A stretch of DNA of 64,000 bases from Actinomadura citrea (GTDB taxonomy: Bacteria; Actinomycetota; Actinomycetes; Streptosporangiales; Streptosporangiaceae), in contig NZ_JACCBT010000001.1 of NCBI RefSeq assembly GCF_013409045.1, positions 2,604,001 through 2,668,000 of the forward strand, written 5' to 3'. A program made the translations under genes and the position numbers. Every line of letters begins with the position of its first letter. Positions within the stretch are counted from its first letter, which is position 1. Of this stretch, positions 26,382 through 33,433 are shown in pieces. Under the pieces are notes generated by a model. It ran no database searches. It had not been told where the DNA came from and was given only the letters and a program-made list of their open reading frames with translations.

Positions 26382-27125
26382 ATGCCAAACGAACGCCTAC
26401 GCGCCGCTCTACTAGAGCAGGGCCTCACTATCGCCACGCTCGCCGAGTCACTCGACGTTGACCCAAAAACGGTAGAACGGTGGATCACCAAGGACCGCAC
26501 CCCCTACCGGCGGCATCGCTACGCAGTAGCTTCGCGATTGGGCGTAGACGAGACTTTCCTGTGGCCGGACGCCCTCTCTAACGAGCAGGTCACTGCAGCG
26601 TCCAGCAGCGAGCTAGTGACGATCTACCCGCACCGGACATCCGTCCCGAGGGACGCATGGGGACGTCTCTTCGCCACAGCGAAGGAAGAGATCGGCGTCC
26701 TTGTCTACTCCGGCCTCTTCCTCTCCGAAGATTCCGGTATTCAACGCACGTTCGCCGAGAAGGCCGCGGCTGGTGTCCGCGTCCGCATCCTCCTCGGCGA
26801 CCCGGACAGCCCACAGGTAGCCGAACGAGGCGACGACGAGGGCGTAGGCGACGCCCAAGCCGCAAAGATCCGCAACGCCCTGGTCCTCTACAAGAATCTG
26901 CGCAGGCGAGACGGCGTCGAGTTCCGCTTTCACCGCACGGTCCTATACAACTCGATCTACCGCGCCGATGACCAGCTCCTCGTCAACACCCACGTCTACG
27001 GCGTCACCGGCCCCCACGCCCCCGTCTGGCACCTCCGCCGCATAGCCGGCGGAGACCTGGTCAACACCTACATAGAGAGCTTTGAACGCGTCTGGGAACG
27101 CGCCACACCCATACCGGGGGACTGA
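26382..27125 (+). CDS. HTH-DUF5919 protein, copy 1
   Basis: The 247-residue protein has an XRE-like helix-turn-helix (about residues 5-65, ATLAESLDVDPKTVERWI) and a C-terminal DUF5919 domain with phospholipase-D-like features: GVLVYSGLFLSED, VRVRILLGDPDS and RFHRTVLYNSIYRADDQLLVNTH, in which His plus a downstream Asp resembles a degenerate PLD HKD region. Actinobacteria often place such genes next to NUDIX hydrolases, as here. Copy 2 is at 32257. It could be an autoregulated switch sensing a nucleotide-like ligand; this is inference. Confidence 0.82.
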   Translation: MPNERLRAALLEQGLTIATLAESLDVDPKTVERWITKDRTPYRRHRYAVASRLGVDETFLWPDALSNEQVTAASSSELVTIYPHRTSVPRDAWGRLFATAKEEIGVLVYSGLFLSEDSGIQRTFAEKAAAGVRVRILLGDPDSPQVAERGDDEGVGDAQAAKIRNALVLYKNLRRRDGVEFRFHRTVLYNSIYRADDQLLVNTHVYGVTGPHAPVWHLRRIAGGDLVNTYIESFERVWERATPIPGD

Positions 27126-27126
27126 C

Positions 27127-27606
27127 ATGGGCCGCAGGATCGACTACTACGACGACCCCAACGCCCCCAAGGCCAACAGCCTCGTCCCCTCCGTCAACGT
27201 CGTCGTAGAGAACGACAAGGGCGAGATCCTCATGATCCGCCGTACCGACAACGACAACTGGGCCCTCCCGGGTGGCGCAATCGACCTAGGTGAGTCCGTA
27301 AATCAGGCTGGCGCCCGCGAAACCAAGGAAGAAACCGGAATAGACGTGGTAATCACCGGCCTTGTGGGCATTTACAGCGATCCAAGACATGTAATTCACT
27401 ACACAAGCAACAATGAAGTCCGCCAAGAGTTCTCAATAGTACTCACCGCTACATATCTCGGCGGGAATATAGAACTCAGCGAAGAATCGCGAGAAGTTCA
27501 ATGGGTCCCCGCAAAATCAATCAAAGCCCGCTCCATGGATCGCTCTATGTTCGTGCGAATCACGGACTACTTCGAAAGAGGCGGGTATCCGATTGCGCTG
27601 GCCTGA
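27127..27606 (+). CDS. NUDIX hydrolase
   Basis: The 159-residue enzyme carries a full NUDIX box (GGAIDLGESVNQAG, then ARETKEETGIDV), which binds Mg2+ and hydrolyses a nucleoside diphosphate linked to another group. It starts one base after the DUF5919 gene stops, so the two form an operon. The 5' third is GC-rich like the backbone, while from about 27300 codons turn AT-rich (aat, gaa, ata, ttt), suggesting a recombination joint within the gene. The substrate is unknown. Confidence 0.9.
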   Translation: MGRRIDYYDDPNAPKANSLVPSVNVVVENDKGEILMIRRTDNDNWALPGGAIDLGESVNQAGARETKEETGIDVVITGLVGIYSDPRHVIHYTSNNEVRQEFSIVLTATYLGGNIELSEESREVQWVPAKSIKARSMDRSMFVRITDYFERGGYPIALA

Positions 27607-27620
27607 TCTACGGGTGAAAG

Positions 27621-28094
27621 CTAAGCATGACAAGAAGCCCGCCGATCATTTTGACGACCATGCATCGCGGAAAAGATTGAACTAACATCTGTTTTGGAGA
27701 AGTATCGATAGCTCTGTGGCGGATGAAAAGAACCTAGATCGCGAAGCTGTGCAAGGCTGATTGATTCGGACCAGATCCGTGGGTTTTTCAGTAGTAGGGC
27801 GGATGCGGTCTCAATAGATTCATAATAACTGCGGAATTCTCGCTCAGTAACTCCAACCTGATCCTGAAAGCGTTCCCATATGTCGGCAGGGTTAGCTACT
27901 ACAACTTCACGTAGATCAACTGTGCCTACAAGGGCCATGACAGGTGAACTTGCATAAATATATATAAGCGTGCCCGCCTGAGCAGAAACGCGCTGTCGCC
28001 TCAACTCCACCGTCTTGCTGCCATTCAGAATGGCATCTGCGAATCTAGGTTTTAGGGACAGCAACAAGGGGCGATTCCTGGCTTCAGTCTCCAT
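27621..28094 (-). CDS. ASCH-domain protein (PUA-like fold)
   Basis: The 157-residue protein begins with the ASCH signature LLSLKPRFADAILNGSKTVELRR (G-x-K-x-x-E-x-R motif near residues 25-33). ASCH domains resemble PUA RNA-binding folds, and some are ribonucleases or bind modified nucleotides. ATG 28094 overlaps the stop of the large GNAT-PIN gene by 11 bases, indicating translational coupling. Its low-GC codon use matches that gene and contrasts with the element backbone. Together they form a two-gene cassette. Confidence 0.85.
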   Translation of the reverse strand: METEARNRPLLLSLKPRFADAILNGSKTVELRRQRVSAQAGTLIYIYASSPVMALVGTVDLREVVVANPADIWERFQDQVGVTEREFRSYYESIETASALLLKNPRIWSESISLAQLRDLGSFHPPQSYRYFSKTDVSSIFSAMHGRQNDRRASCHA

Positions 28095-30156
28095 GACATC
28101 CCTTGCGATAAGCGGCGATGAACAGATCAGACTCTATCGGACGCACCGAGAGTAGTGGAAGCTTGAAACGCCGGCTACTAAGGAATTCTTTGAGAGCCTT
28201 CCCTGCCAGGGGTTTCTCGAAGACCTCTGTCCGCGTAAACCGTATCGCCTGAGCCTTGCCCTCTTTGGCTACGCTCTGTATGTGTTTAAGTTCAAAGACG
28301 CCGAGATGTCTGTATCTCTCATGCAAATCGGATGGAGGTGCAGTCACGACCTCATCCAAAAGAGAACAGGCTATGACCGCGGCCTCTCTGCGTTCCCTTC
28401 CCTGGCCCTGGCTCATGTACCAGAGTATGCGGGAAGGCGCCTTAATGTGAATTCCATGAGGTGACCGATAGTAAACATGCTCACGACTAATGCCCAACGC
28501 ATCGGGTCGTGTGTAAGGAAGAGTCTCCGGAACGCCGAATAGGTCCATTGACCAGCGAGGCTGGATAGGAATCATGTAGGAAGAGAGTCTGCTGTTAGTG
28601 ATCTTAGCCGGCCAGAGTACAGATTCGAGCTCTGCCACTCCAATCGGCGAGAGATTGAGCTTAGGTGGAAACTCCCATGCGATGTCCCACTTTAGAAGCT
28701 GGCGTTCGCTCATCTCTCGGATTTGACTGACGGTTCCACATTCATTGATGGCGAGGGCGCAAAGACCACCGGAACTTTCGAAGAACCCATCAAACAGTGC
28801 AGCGCGGCGCACGTAGGAACCTGCATGTCCATCTGTAATGGCCAGCGCCGTGGTCCCCGAGTTCACGCACCTTCTCCGCAGTTCCGTGAGTACCTGCTGC
28901 GTAAGAGTAGCGGCAAGCGGGTGTTTTGAGTCTACCCGAAAGAGCGGTATTTCAAGACGGTCATTAAGTCTGCCGCACGCAAAGACTGCGACCGCAAGTC
29001 CATCGGGATCGCGCACAACGATACGCTCCCATTCGCCATGGCGAGCCGAAGACAATCCTCTCAATCTTCGAAGAAAGTCTTGACTTCGCTCTCGTTCGTC
29101 GGCGTTGCGAAATTTTTCTATCTCCGACTCGCCGCCAGAGGCGATTGTTGCGGTTGTATATCCGGTGCCTTGTAGCGTTGCCGGGCGATAGGCGTCGGAT
29201 CTAGTTAGTTCATCGATCCTGATCACTACATCTGCTGGCCTTAGTATTCTCAGATCGAATTCTTCAAGGGCTGACTCATAACACGTAGTGATAAGTGCTT
29301 CGTCGCGAGTAGTAAACACTGTCAGCCCGGCCGCGGCGGCTGCAGCTACGTGCTTGATATCGGCCCTATCCTGTTCGGTACATGGGTAATCCGGATGCCT
29401 CCGCTGAATGTGGCTCGTGAGAGCCGTCATGCAACGTTCCACGCTCTTTGCTTCCGGCGGAGCATATTCGTGATTAGCGTGAGCCTTCCTCCTATAGAGA
29501 CTTCTGCGCAGATTATCCTCGACCGTGCTAATCTCCTCCTGAAGTGCAGAGGTGACAACCAGGTCAAGCACACCAGCCAAGTGGTCTGCGATCAACGCAT
29601 GTGACTCTTGACCTCCCTTGCGTATTGGAAAGTCGTAAAGATCGCGCAGAACATTGAAGTCGATGGCAGCGCGGAGAACTGGTTCCTCTTTGTATGAAAA
29701 GAGATCGATGTGTCCTGAGTGCTTCCGATGCCAGACTACAAGTGGCTTCTTGTCTCGGCTTCGTCCTGGAACTTCATTGATCGGCTGAAATCCGAGGTGG
29801 AGCCACATGTCGTCAAGCCCATAATCTCGACGACATTTAGCCCGAATCCCAATTCGGTCGGAATGAATCCGGCTTATCTCTTCTATTAGGGCACGGGCGA
29901 TACCACGCCCTTTGGCTGATTCGGCGACTACTAGGTGAGTCAATCGAACTTCGCTTCGTGGAAGAGCGAAGAGGGCATAGGCAAGGAGACTATTTCCTCG
30001 CTTCACGGCGAGCAGCGTTCCGTTAGCTGCAGCGCTTAAGAACACGCTTGGCGGAAGAAAGCCTAGCGTTGCTCTGTTCTTGTCCGCTAGAGCGATAATC
30101 GAGCATATTAGTTCGTGTTCGCGAGGATCAACTTTCGTAACTGTTTTATCTGTCAT
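28084..30156 (-). CDS. GNAT-PIN-GNAT-PUA-like fusion protein
   Basis: The 690-residue protein appears to have four parts. Residues 15-145 are a GNAT domain (acetyl-CoA loop ESAKGRGIARAL). Residues 160-315 look like a PIN nuclease: Asp166 in AIDFNV, Glu208, Asp263/Asp266 in EQDRADIKH and Asp285 in FTTRDEAL. Residues 325-475 resemble a second, degenerate GNAT. The C-terminus (about 560-690; ILWYMSQG, VIACSLLDEVV, FIAAYRKG) looks PUA/ASCH-like. RNA cleavage or tRNA acetylation in a conflict system is plausible but inferred. It is AT-richer than the backbone, and its partner is the ASCH gene. Confidence 0.7.
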   Translation of the reverse strand: MTDKTVTKVDPREHELICSIIALADKNRATLGFLPPSVFLSAAANGTLLAVKRGNSLLAYALFALPRSEVRLTHLVVAESAKGRGIARALIEEISRIHSDRIGIRAKCRRDYGLDDMWLHLGFQPINEVPGRSRDKKPLVVWHRKHSGHIDLFSYKEEPVLRAAIDFNVLRDLYDFPIRKGGQESHALIADHLAGVLDLVVTSALQEEISTVEDNLRRSLYRRKAHANHEYAPPEAKSVERCMTALTSHIQRRHPDYPCTEQDRADIKHVAAAAAAGLTVFTTRDEALITTCYESALEEFDLRILRPADVVIRIDELTRSDAYRPATLQGTGYTTATIASGGESEIEKFRNADERERSQDFLRRLRGLSSARHGEWERIVVRDPDGLAVAVFACGRLNDRLEIPLFRVDSKHPLAATLTQQVLTELRRRCVNSGTTALAITDGHAGSYVRRAALFDGFFESSGGLCALAINECGTVSQIREMSERQLLKWDIAWEFPPKLNLSPIGVAELESVLWPAKITNSRLSSYMIPIQPRWSMDLFGVPETLPYTRPDALGISREHVYYRSPHGIHIKAPSRILWYMSQGQGRERREAAVIACSLLDEVVTAPPSDLHERYRHLGVFELKHIQSVAKEGKAQAIRFTRTEVFEKPLAGKALKEFLSSRRFKLPLLSVRPIESDLFIAAYRKGCHGD

Positions 30157-30263
30157 TTGGTGCGCCTATCTGAGCTTAAACTATCAATTGACTGTGAAGG
30201 TAAGTGATGGAACGACCGCTTTCACTGCGAGTGCGGTCAGCGCATTCTCGCAAGGGGTTGAGG

Positions 30264-30860
30264 CTAGAGGTAAGTGCTGTGTCCTGTAGTGGCCATCTTT
30301 GCCCTCTTGGCGAGAAGTAGATCTCCTCCGACCTTCTGCGTAGCACGCAACAGATGGGGCGAGGCGTTGGTGATGGCTTTCGTGACGAGATGTCCTCTGC
30401 CATACCGTTCCAAGATCTCAGACAACCGGCGTTCGACGGTCACCGCCATGCCGTCTGGACTTGTCGTCATGTCGCAGTAGATCAGTGCGTCGGCAAAGAT
30501 CGGCGCATGCGCTCCGAACTCTCCCACCAGGACGTCAGAAAGACCTCGTTCCCGCGCCTCGATGATGGCACAGGAGTGGTGTGCTACCAGGCGGCACAAG
30601 TGGTCCTCTGCGTGATGGAAGTCGCGGAGGTAACGCGCGCCGTCTACAGGGTGGAAGCCCGTGTCCATTAGGTCGGGGGCGTAACCGATGTCGTGGAGCC
30701 AGGCGGCGGCTTCTAGGAGATCGGCTTGATTGCCGAGGATAGGGGAGAGCGTGCGAGCCTGGCGGGCTACGCCTTGGGTGTGTGCCCAGCGGCGGGGGAG
30801 TGGGGTTTCCAGGTGCTTGCGTGCGAGGTCGCGGGCCCAGGCTGCGGTGTGTTTCTTCAT
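30264..30860 (-). CDS. HD-domain phosphohydrolase
   Basis: The 198-residue protein contains the HD metal motif: His in RRWAHTQGVA, the His-Asp pair in AAWLHDIGYAP, and further His/Asp residues in LVAHHSCA and ALIYCDMTTS. It should be a metal-dependent phosphohydrolase acting on a nucleotide or cyclic nucleotide. ATG 30860 is chosen because the domain begins there and GGGACGTCT lies 57-65 bases upstream. GC content is back to backbone level, so it marks the edge of the AT-rich cassette. Confidence 0.87.
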   Translation of the reverse strand: MKKHTAAWARDLARKHLETPLPRRWAHTQGVARQARTLSPILGNQADLLEAAAWLHDIGYAPDLMDTGFHPVDGARYLRDFHHAEDHLCRLVAHHSCAIIEARERGLSDVLVGEFGAHAPIFADALIYCDMTTSPDGMAVTVERRLSEILERYGRGHLVTKAITNASPHLLRATQKVGGDLLLAKRAKMATTGHSTYL

Positions 30861-30909
30861 GGGCTCGACGCTACGGCGAGGCTGGCGGACGTCCACGGGC
30901 GTGCGCGGC

Positions 30910-31365
30910 TCATATTGGGACGTCTTGGCCGACGTAGCGTCCTTTGCCGTGGACGCAGGTGACGAGGCCGGCGGCTTCAAGGGCGACGAGGGCTGCGCGG
31001 GCAGTGGAGCGGGAAACGCCGTGGCGTCGGGCGAGTTGCTTCTCACTGGGGAGCGCGTCTCCCGCATGGAAGCGTCCGGTCTCGATCTGGTGGCGCAGGT
31101 TCGCGGCGATGTGCTCTGTACTCGTGCGTGGTTGGGTGTCGGGGTCCGCGACGAATCGGCCCACGCCAGCGCGGACGGTGATGAGCCCTTCGGCTTGCAG
31201 GGCTGACAGAGCCCGCCGCACGGTGGTGCGGACGACGCCGAACTCGGCGCAGAGGGCGGCCTCGCTTGGTAGACGGGCGCCGGGGGCGTAGGTGCCGTCT
31301 GTGAGGCGGTGCCGTAGCACGCGGGTGATGTGCACGTAGGTGCCCCATGCCGTGCGGCGGGTCAT
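30910..31365 (-). CDS. Regulator made of two tandem GntR winged helices
   Basis: The 151-residue protein has two successive GntR-type DNA-binding domains: about residues 8-75 (GARLPSEAALCAEFGVVRTTVRRALSALQAEGL) and 80-148 (GDALPSEKQLARRHGVSRSTARAALVALEAAGL). No effector domain such as UTRA is present. AICE backbones usually carry one GntR repressor (KorSA or Pra type). A fused double DNA reader would suit the tandem 10-bp-spaced operators seen in this element; that match is inference. It follows the 31367 gene after one base. Confidence 0.85.
   Translation of the reverse strand: MTRRTAWGTYVHITRVLRHRLTDGTYAPGARLPSEAALCAEFGVVRTTVRRALSALQAEGLITVRAGVGRFVADPDTQPRTSTEHIAANLRHQIETGRFHAGDALPSEKQLARRHGVSRSTARAALVALEAAGLVTCVHGKGRYVGQDVPI
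30917..30925 (-). promoter_or_regulatory. GGGACGTCT motif upstream of the HD gene
   Basis: The motif sits inside the last codons of the GntR-pair gene, 57-65 bases before the start of the HD phosphohydrolase gene. Confidence 0.4.
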
Positions 31366-31366
31366 G

Positions 31367-31813
31367 TCAGAGCTGCTCGTCTCTCAGGGGATCGAATGCC
31401 GCCGCCACCCACGGTTGGAGCAGGATGTTCAGCTTGTCCGCGGCGAGGCAGAGCCGTTTGCACGGCGTGAGCCATAGGCCGGTGCTGGACAGGTACCACC
31501 AGGTGCCGTTACCCCAAGCCACGGAGATGCTCTCGCCGATGGTGGGCGCGTCCTTGGAGTAGACGCGCAGGAGCGTGCGGGGAGTCTCGGTGCGGAGTTG
31601 GGTAGTCCAGCCGTCACAGCGCAGGACGAGGGCGAGACGCGTGAGGTGCCAGCGTGCGCGCCACGGGCCGCTGTAGGAGGGCGGAGGGAGCGCGGTCGGT
31701 GCGTTCGGGGGAAGCAGCACCAACCGCGCCACCTCCTCCCCATCCCATGAGGCCGTGCTCCCCATCACGGCCTCCTCCGGTGACAGGTGCGGGGCTTGCT
31801 CCCATGCCATCAC
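31367..31813 (-). CDS. Hypothetical AICE protein
   Basis: The 148-residue product has no recognised domain. Its middle is rich in aromatic residues and Arg (WRARWHLTRLALVLR, WGNGTWWYLSS). The start is GTG 31813 (or the adjoining ATG 31810), overlapping the stop of the preceding gene, and its stop is one base from the GntR-pair gene. The tight operon and backbone-like GC suggest a core element gene, perhaps connected with regulation. Confidence 0.6.
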   Translation of the reverse strand: MMAWEQAPHLSPEEAVMGSTASWDGEEVARLVLLPPNAPTALPPPSYSGPWRARWHLTRLALVLRCDGWTTQLRTETPRTLLRVYSKDAPTIGESISVAWGNGTWWYLSSTGLWLTPCKRLCLAADKLNILLQPWVAAAFDPLRDEQL

Positions 31814-32088
31814 CGGGTCCTTGGGCGCGCGTTCTTGGCGCGCTCGCCCTCGTGGACGAGGGCCTCACGCAACGCGGCGGGGGTCGATGCGATCACCGTC
31901 GGGTCCACGCCGACGCGCGGGTCGTGCAGGCTCGCCACCCAGTCTCCGAGACGTCCGTCCCACCGGGTGGCGCGCCAGATGCGGTAACCGGTGAAGTCGC
32001 GACGCAACTCGGCGAGCGCCTTCTCGGCCGCTTCTGCGTCGGCCTTGTAGGCGTCGGAGGTGGCCCGAGGGGGCCGTTCGGTGGACAT
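31810..32088 (-). CDS. Hypothetical AICE protein, first gene of the GntR operon
   Basis: The 92-residue helical, charged product is unrecognised (DAEAAEKALAELRRDF, then RIWRATRWDGRLGDW). ATG 32088 is chosen over 32109 because GAGGAG lies six bases upstream. It heads a minus-strand group of overlapping genes (31813, 31365, 30860) and is divergent from HTH-DUF5919 copy 2, with the tandem operator between them. Confidence 0.6.
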   Translation of the reverse strand: MSTERPPRATSDAYKADAEAAEKALAELRRDFTGYRIWRATRWDGRLGDWVASLHDPRVGVDPTVIASTPAALREALVHEGERAKNARPRTR

Positions 32089-32186
32089 GATGGGCTCCTC
32101 GACTTGCATGCTCCATTGATACGGGTGGCGTGTTCGCCTGTGTCTTGAGCCTTCCGTGCGGTGTGGGACCTCTCCACCGGCATCTA

Positions 32187-32205
32187 GGGACGTCTAGGGA
32201 CGTCT
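32187..32205 (+). promoter_or_regulatory. Tandem GGGACGTCT operator in the divergent promoter region
   Basis: GGGACGTCT at 32187-32195 and 32197-32205 repeats with a 10-bp period, 52-70 bases before HTH-DUF5919 copy 2 and about 100 bases before the minus-strand GntR operon. The arrangement is identical to that upstream of the integrase. Confidence 0.65.
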
Positions 32206-32256
32206 TCTGTTAGCGTCGCTTGTGCGTCGTTGTCGCTTGCATCTGCGGGAGGTCTG

Positions 32257-32988
32257 GTGAACGACTTGTTGAGGCGTGCCCTTGCCGACGCGAACCTGAC
32301 CGAAGTCGGCGTTGCCGCGCGACTCGGTGTGGACCCCAAGACCGTCCACCGATGGGTCGCCGGACGCGTCCCCTACCCCCGCCACCGGACGAGGGTTGCC
32401 GCGCTGGTCGGACGTGAAGAAGCCGATCTATGGCCGTACGTCGCCGTGACGAACACACCGGTGGAGGCGCCCGTGATTGAGATCCTCACGACCTACCCGC
32501 ATCGATGGGCCGTTCCTCGTCCGGTCTGGCATCAGCTCTTTCGGGCTGCGCAGGACAAGATCGGCATTCTGGCGTACGCGGGGCTCTTCCTCGCCGAGGA
32601 CACAGGCATCATGCGCATGCTCGCGCAGAGGGCACATGAGGGCGTCTCAGTGCGGATCCTGCTCGGCGACCCGGACGGATCGTGCGTCGCTGAGCGAGGT
32701 AGCGACGAGGGCGTAGGCGAGTCCATGGCTGCGAAAATCCGCAACGCCCTCGTCCACTACCGGGCCCTACGGGACGTGGACGGCGTTGACATCCGGCTAC
32801 ATAACACGGTGCTCTACAACTCGATCTACCACGCCGATGACGAGCTACTGATCAACCCACACGCCTACGGCATCGCCGCGTCCCACGCTCCCGTCCTCCA
32901 CCTGCGGAGGGCGGAAGAAGGCGACACAGCGAGCACGTACCTGGAGAGCTTCGAGCGCGTATGGTCCGGCGCGTTCCCCATGGCCTAG
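32257..32988 (+). CDS. HTH-DUF5919 protein, copy 2
   Basis: The 243-residue paralogue of the 26382 product has the same helix-turn-helix (VAARLGVDPKTVHRWV) and DUF5919 features (GILAYAGLFLAEDTG, VRILLGDPDGS, LHNTVLYNSIYHADDELLINPH). GTG 32257 is used because GGGAGG lies four bases upstream; a TTG at 32230 lacks such a site. Unlike copy 1 it has no NUDIX partner. Its TAG stop is inside a 53-bp perfect palindrome. Two copies in one element may regulate separate modules through the shared operator. Confidence 0.82.
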   Translation: MNDLLRRALADANLTEVGVAARLGVDPKTVHRWVAGRVPYPRHRTRVAALVGREEADLWPYVAVTNTPVEAPVIEILTTYPHRWAVPRPVWHQLFRAAQDKIGILAYAGLFLAEDTGIMRMLAQRAHEGVSVRILLGDPDGSCVAERGSDEGVGESMAAKIRNALVHYRALRDVDGVDIRLHNTVLYNSIYHADDELLINPHAYGIAASHAPVLHLRRAEEGDTASTYLESFERVWSGAFPMA

Positions 32989-33036
32989 GTGTATTGCCCA
33001 GGCAGATTGTCAATCTGCCTGGGCAATACACCTAGG
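32984..33036. repeat. 53-bp perfect palindrome overlapping a stop codon
   Basis: Arms of 26 bases (32984-33009 and 33011-33036) are perfect complements around a single central T at 33010, beginning and ending in CCTAGG. The left arm contains the TAG stop of HTH-DUF5919 copy 2. It could be a bidirectional terminator, but no T-tract follows, and a one-base spacer is unusual. A cruciform, recombination or transfer-related site is possible. Confidence 0.8.
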
Positions 33037-33433
33037 CGTGTCCCGTGATGTAAGGCCCGGAATACAATACCGGAACTCTGTGTAGATCTCCCACATCTCT
33101 AACGCGGCCCAAAAACCGGGCCCCACGCGCCGCCTACTCGGCGCATGGCCCTTGACGCTTCTGCTTGGGTGCCGGTGGCAGGACCAGGCCGACGCCACTC
33201 GGCAGGCGCGAAACTTCAGTTCTCGCGAGGCCGCTCGAAGATGGACCAGTCGCACGAGGTTGTGCACTAAGACTGGGTGCCGCCGGCCGGTCCTAGACTT
33301 GCGCGAGGAGCCCGCGCTGGGCATCGCGACGGCCTATTGCGGGCAGGCAGGTGCCCCGTCCGCCGACACACCCCCAGTCAAGTCTGGAATCGTCCAGCTT
33401 TAGCAGGTTCGAATCCAGATAGACAGCGATTCA
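33037..33433. other. 397-bp gap without a recognisable gene
   Basis: Only short frames without ribosome sites occur here. GGTTCGAATCC at 33406-33416 resembles a tRNA T-loop, but no tRNA can be folded around it. The gap marks the change from backbone-like GC to the AT-richer DUF4365 gene, and it may be a junction scar. Confidence 0.5.

Noticed and set aside
33400..33425. GGTTCGAATCC, resembling the T-loop of a tRNA
   Set aside because: The T-stem does not pair beyond two bases, and no anticodon or D-arm can be placed upstream. Not a tRNA.
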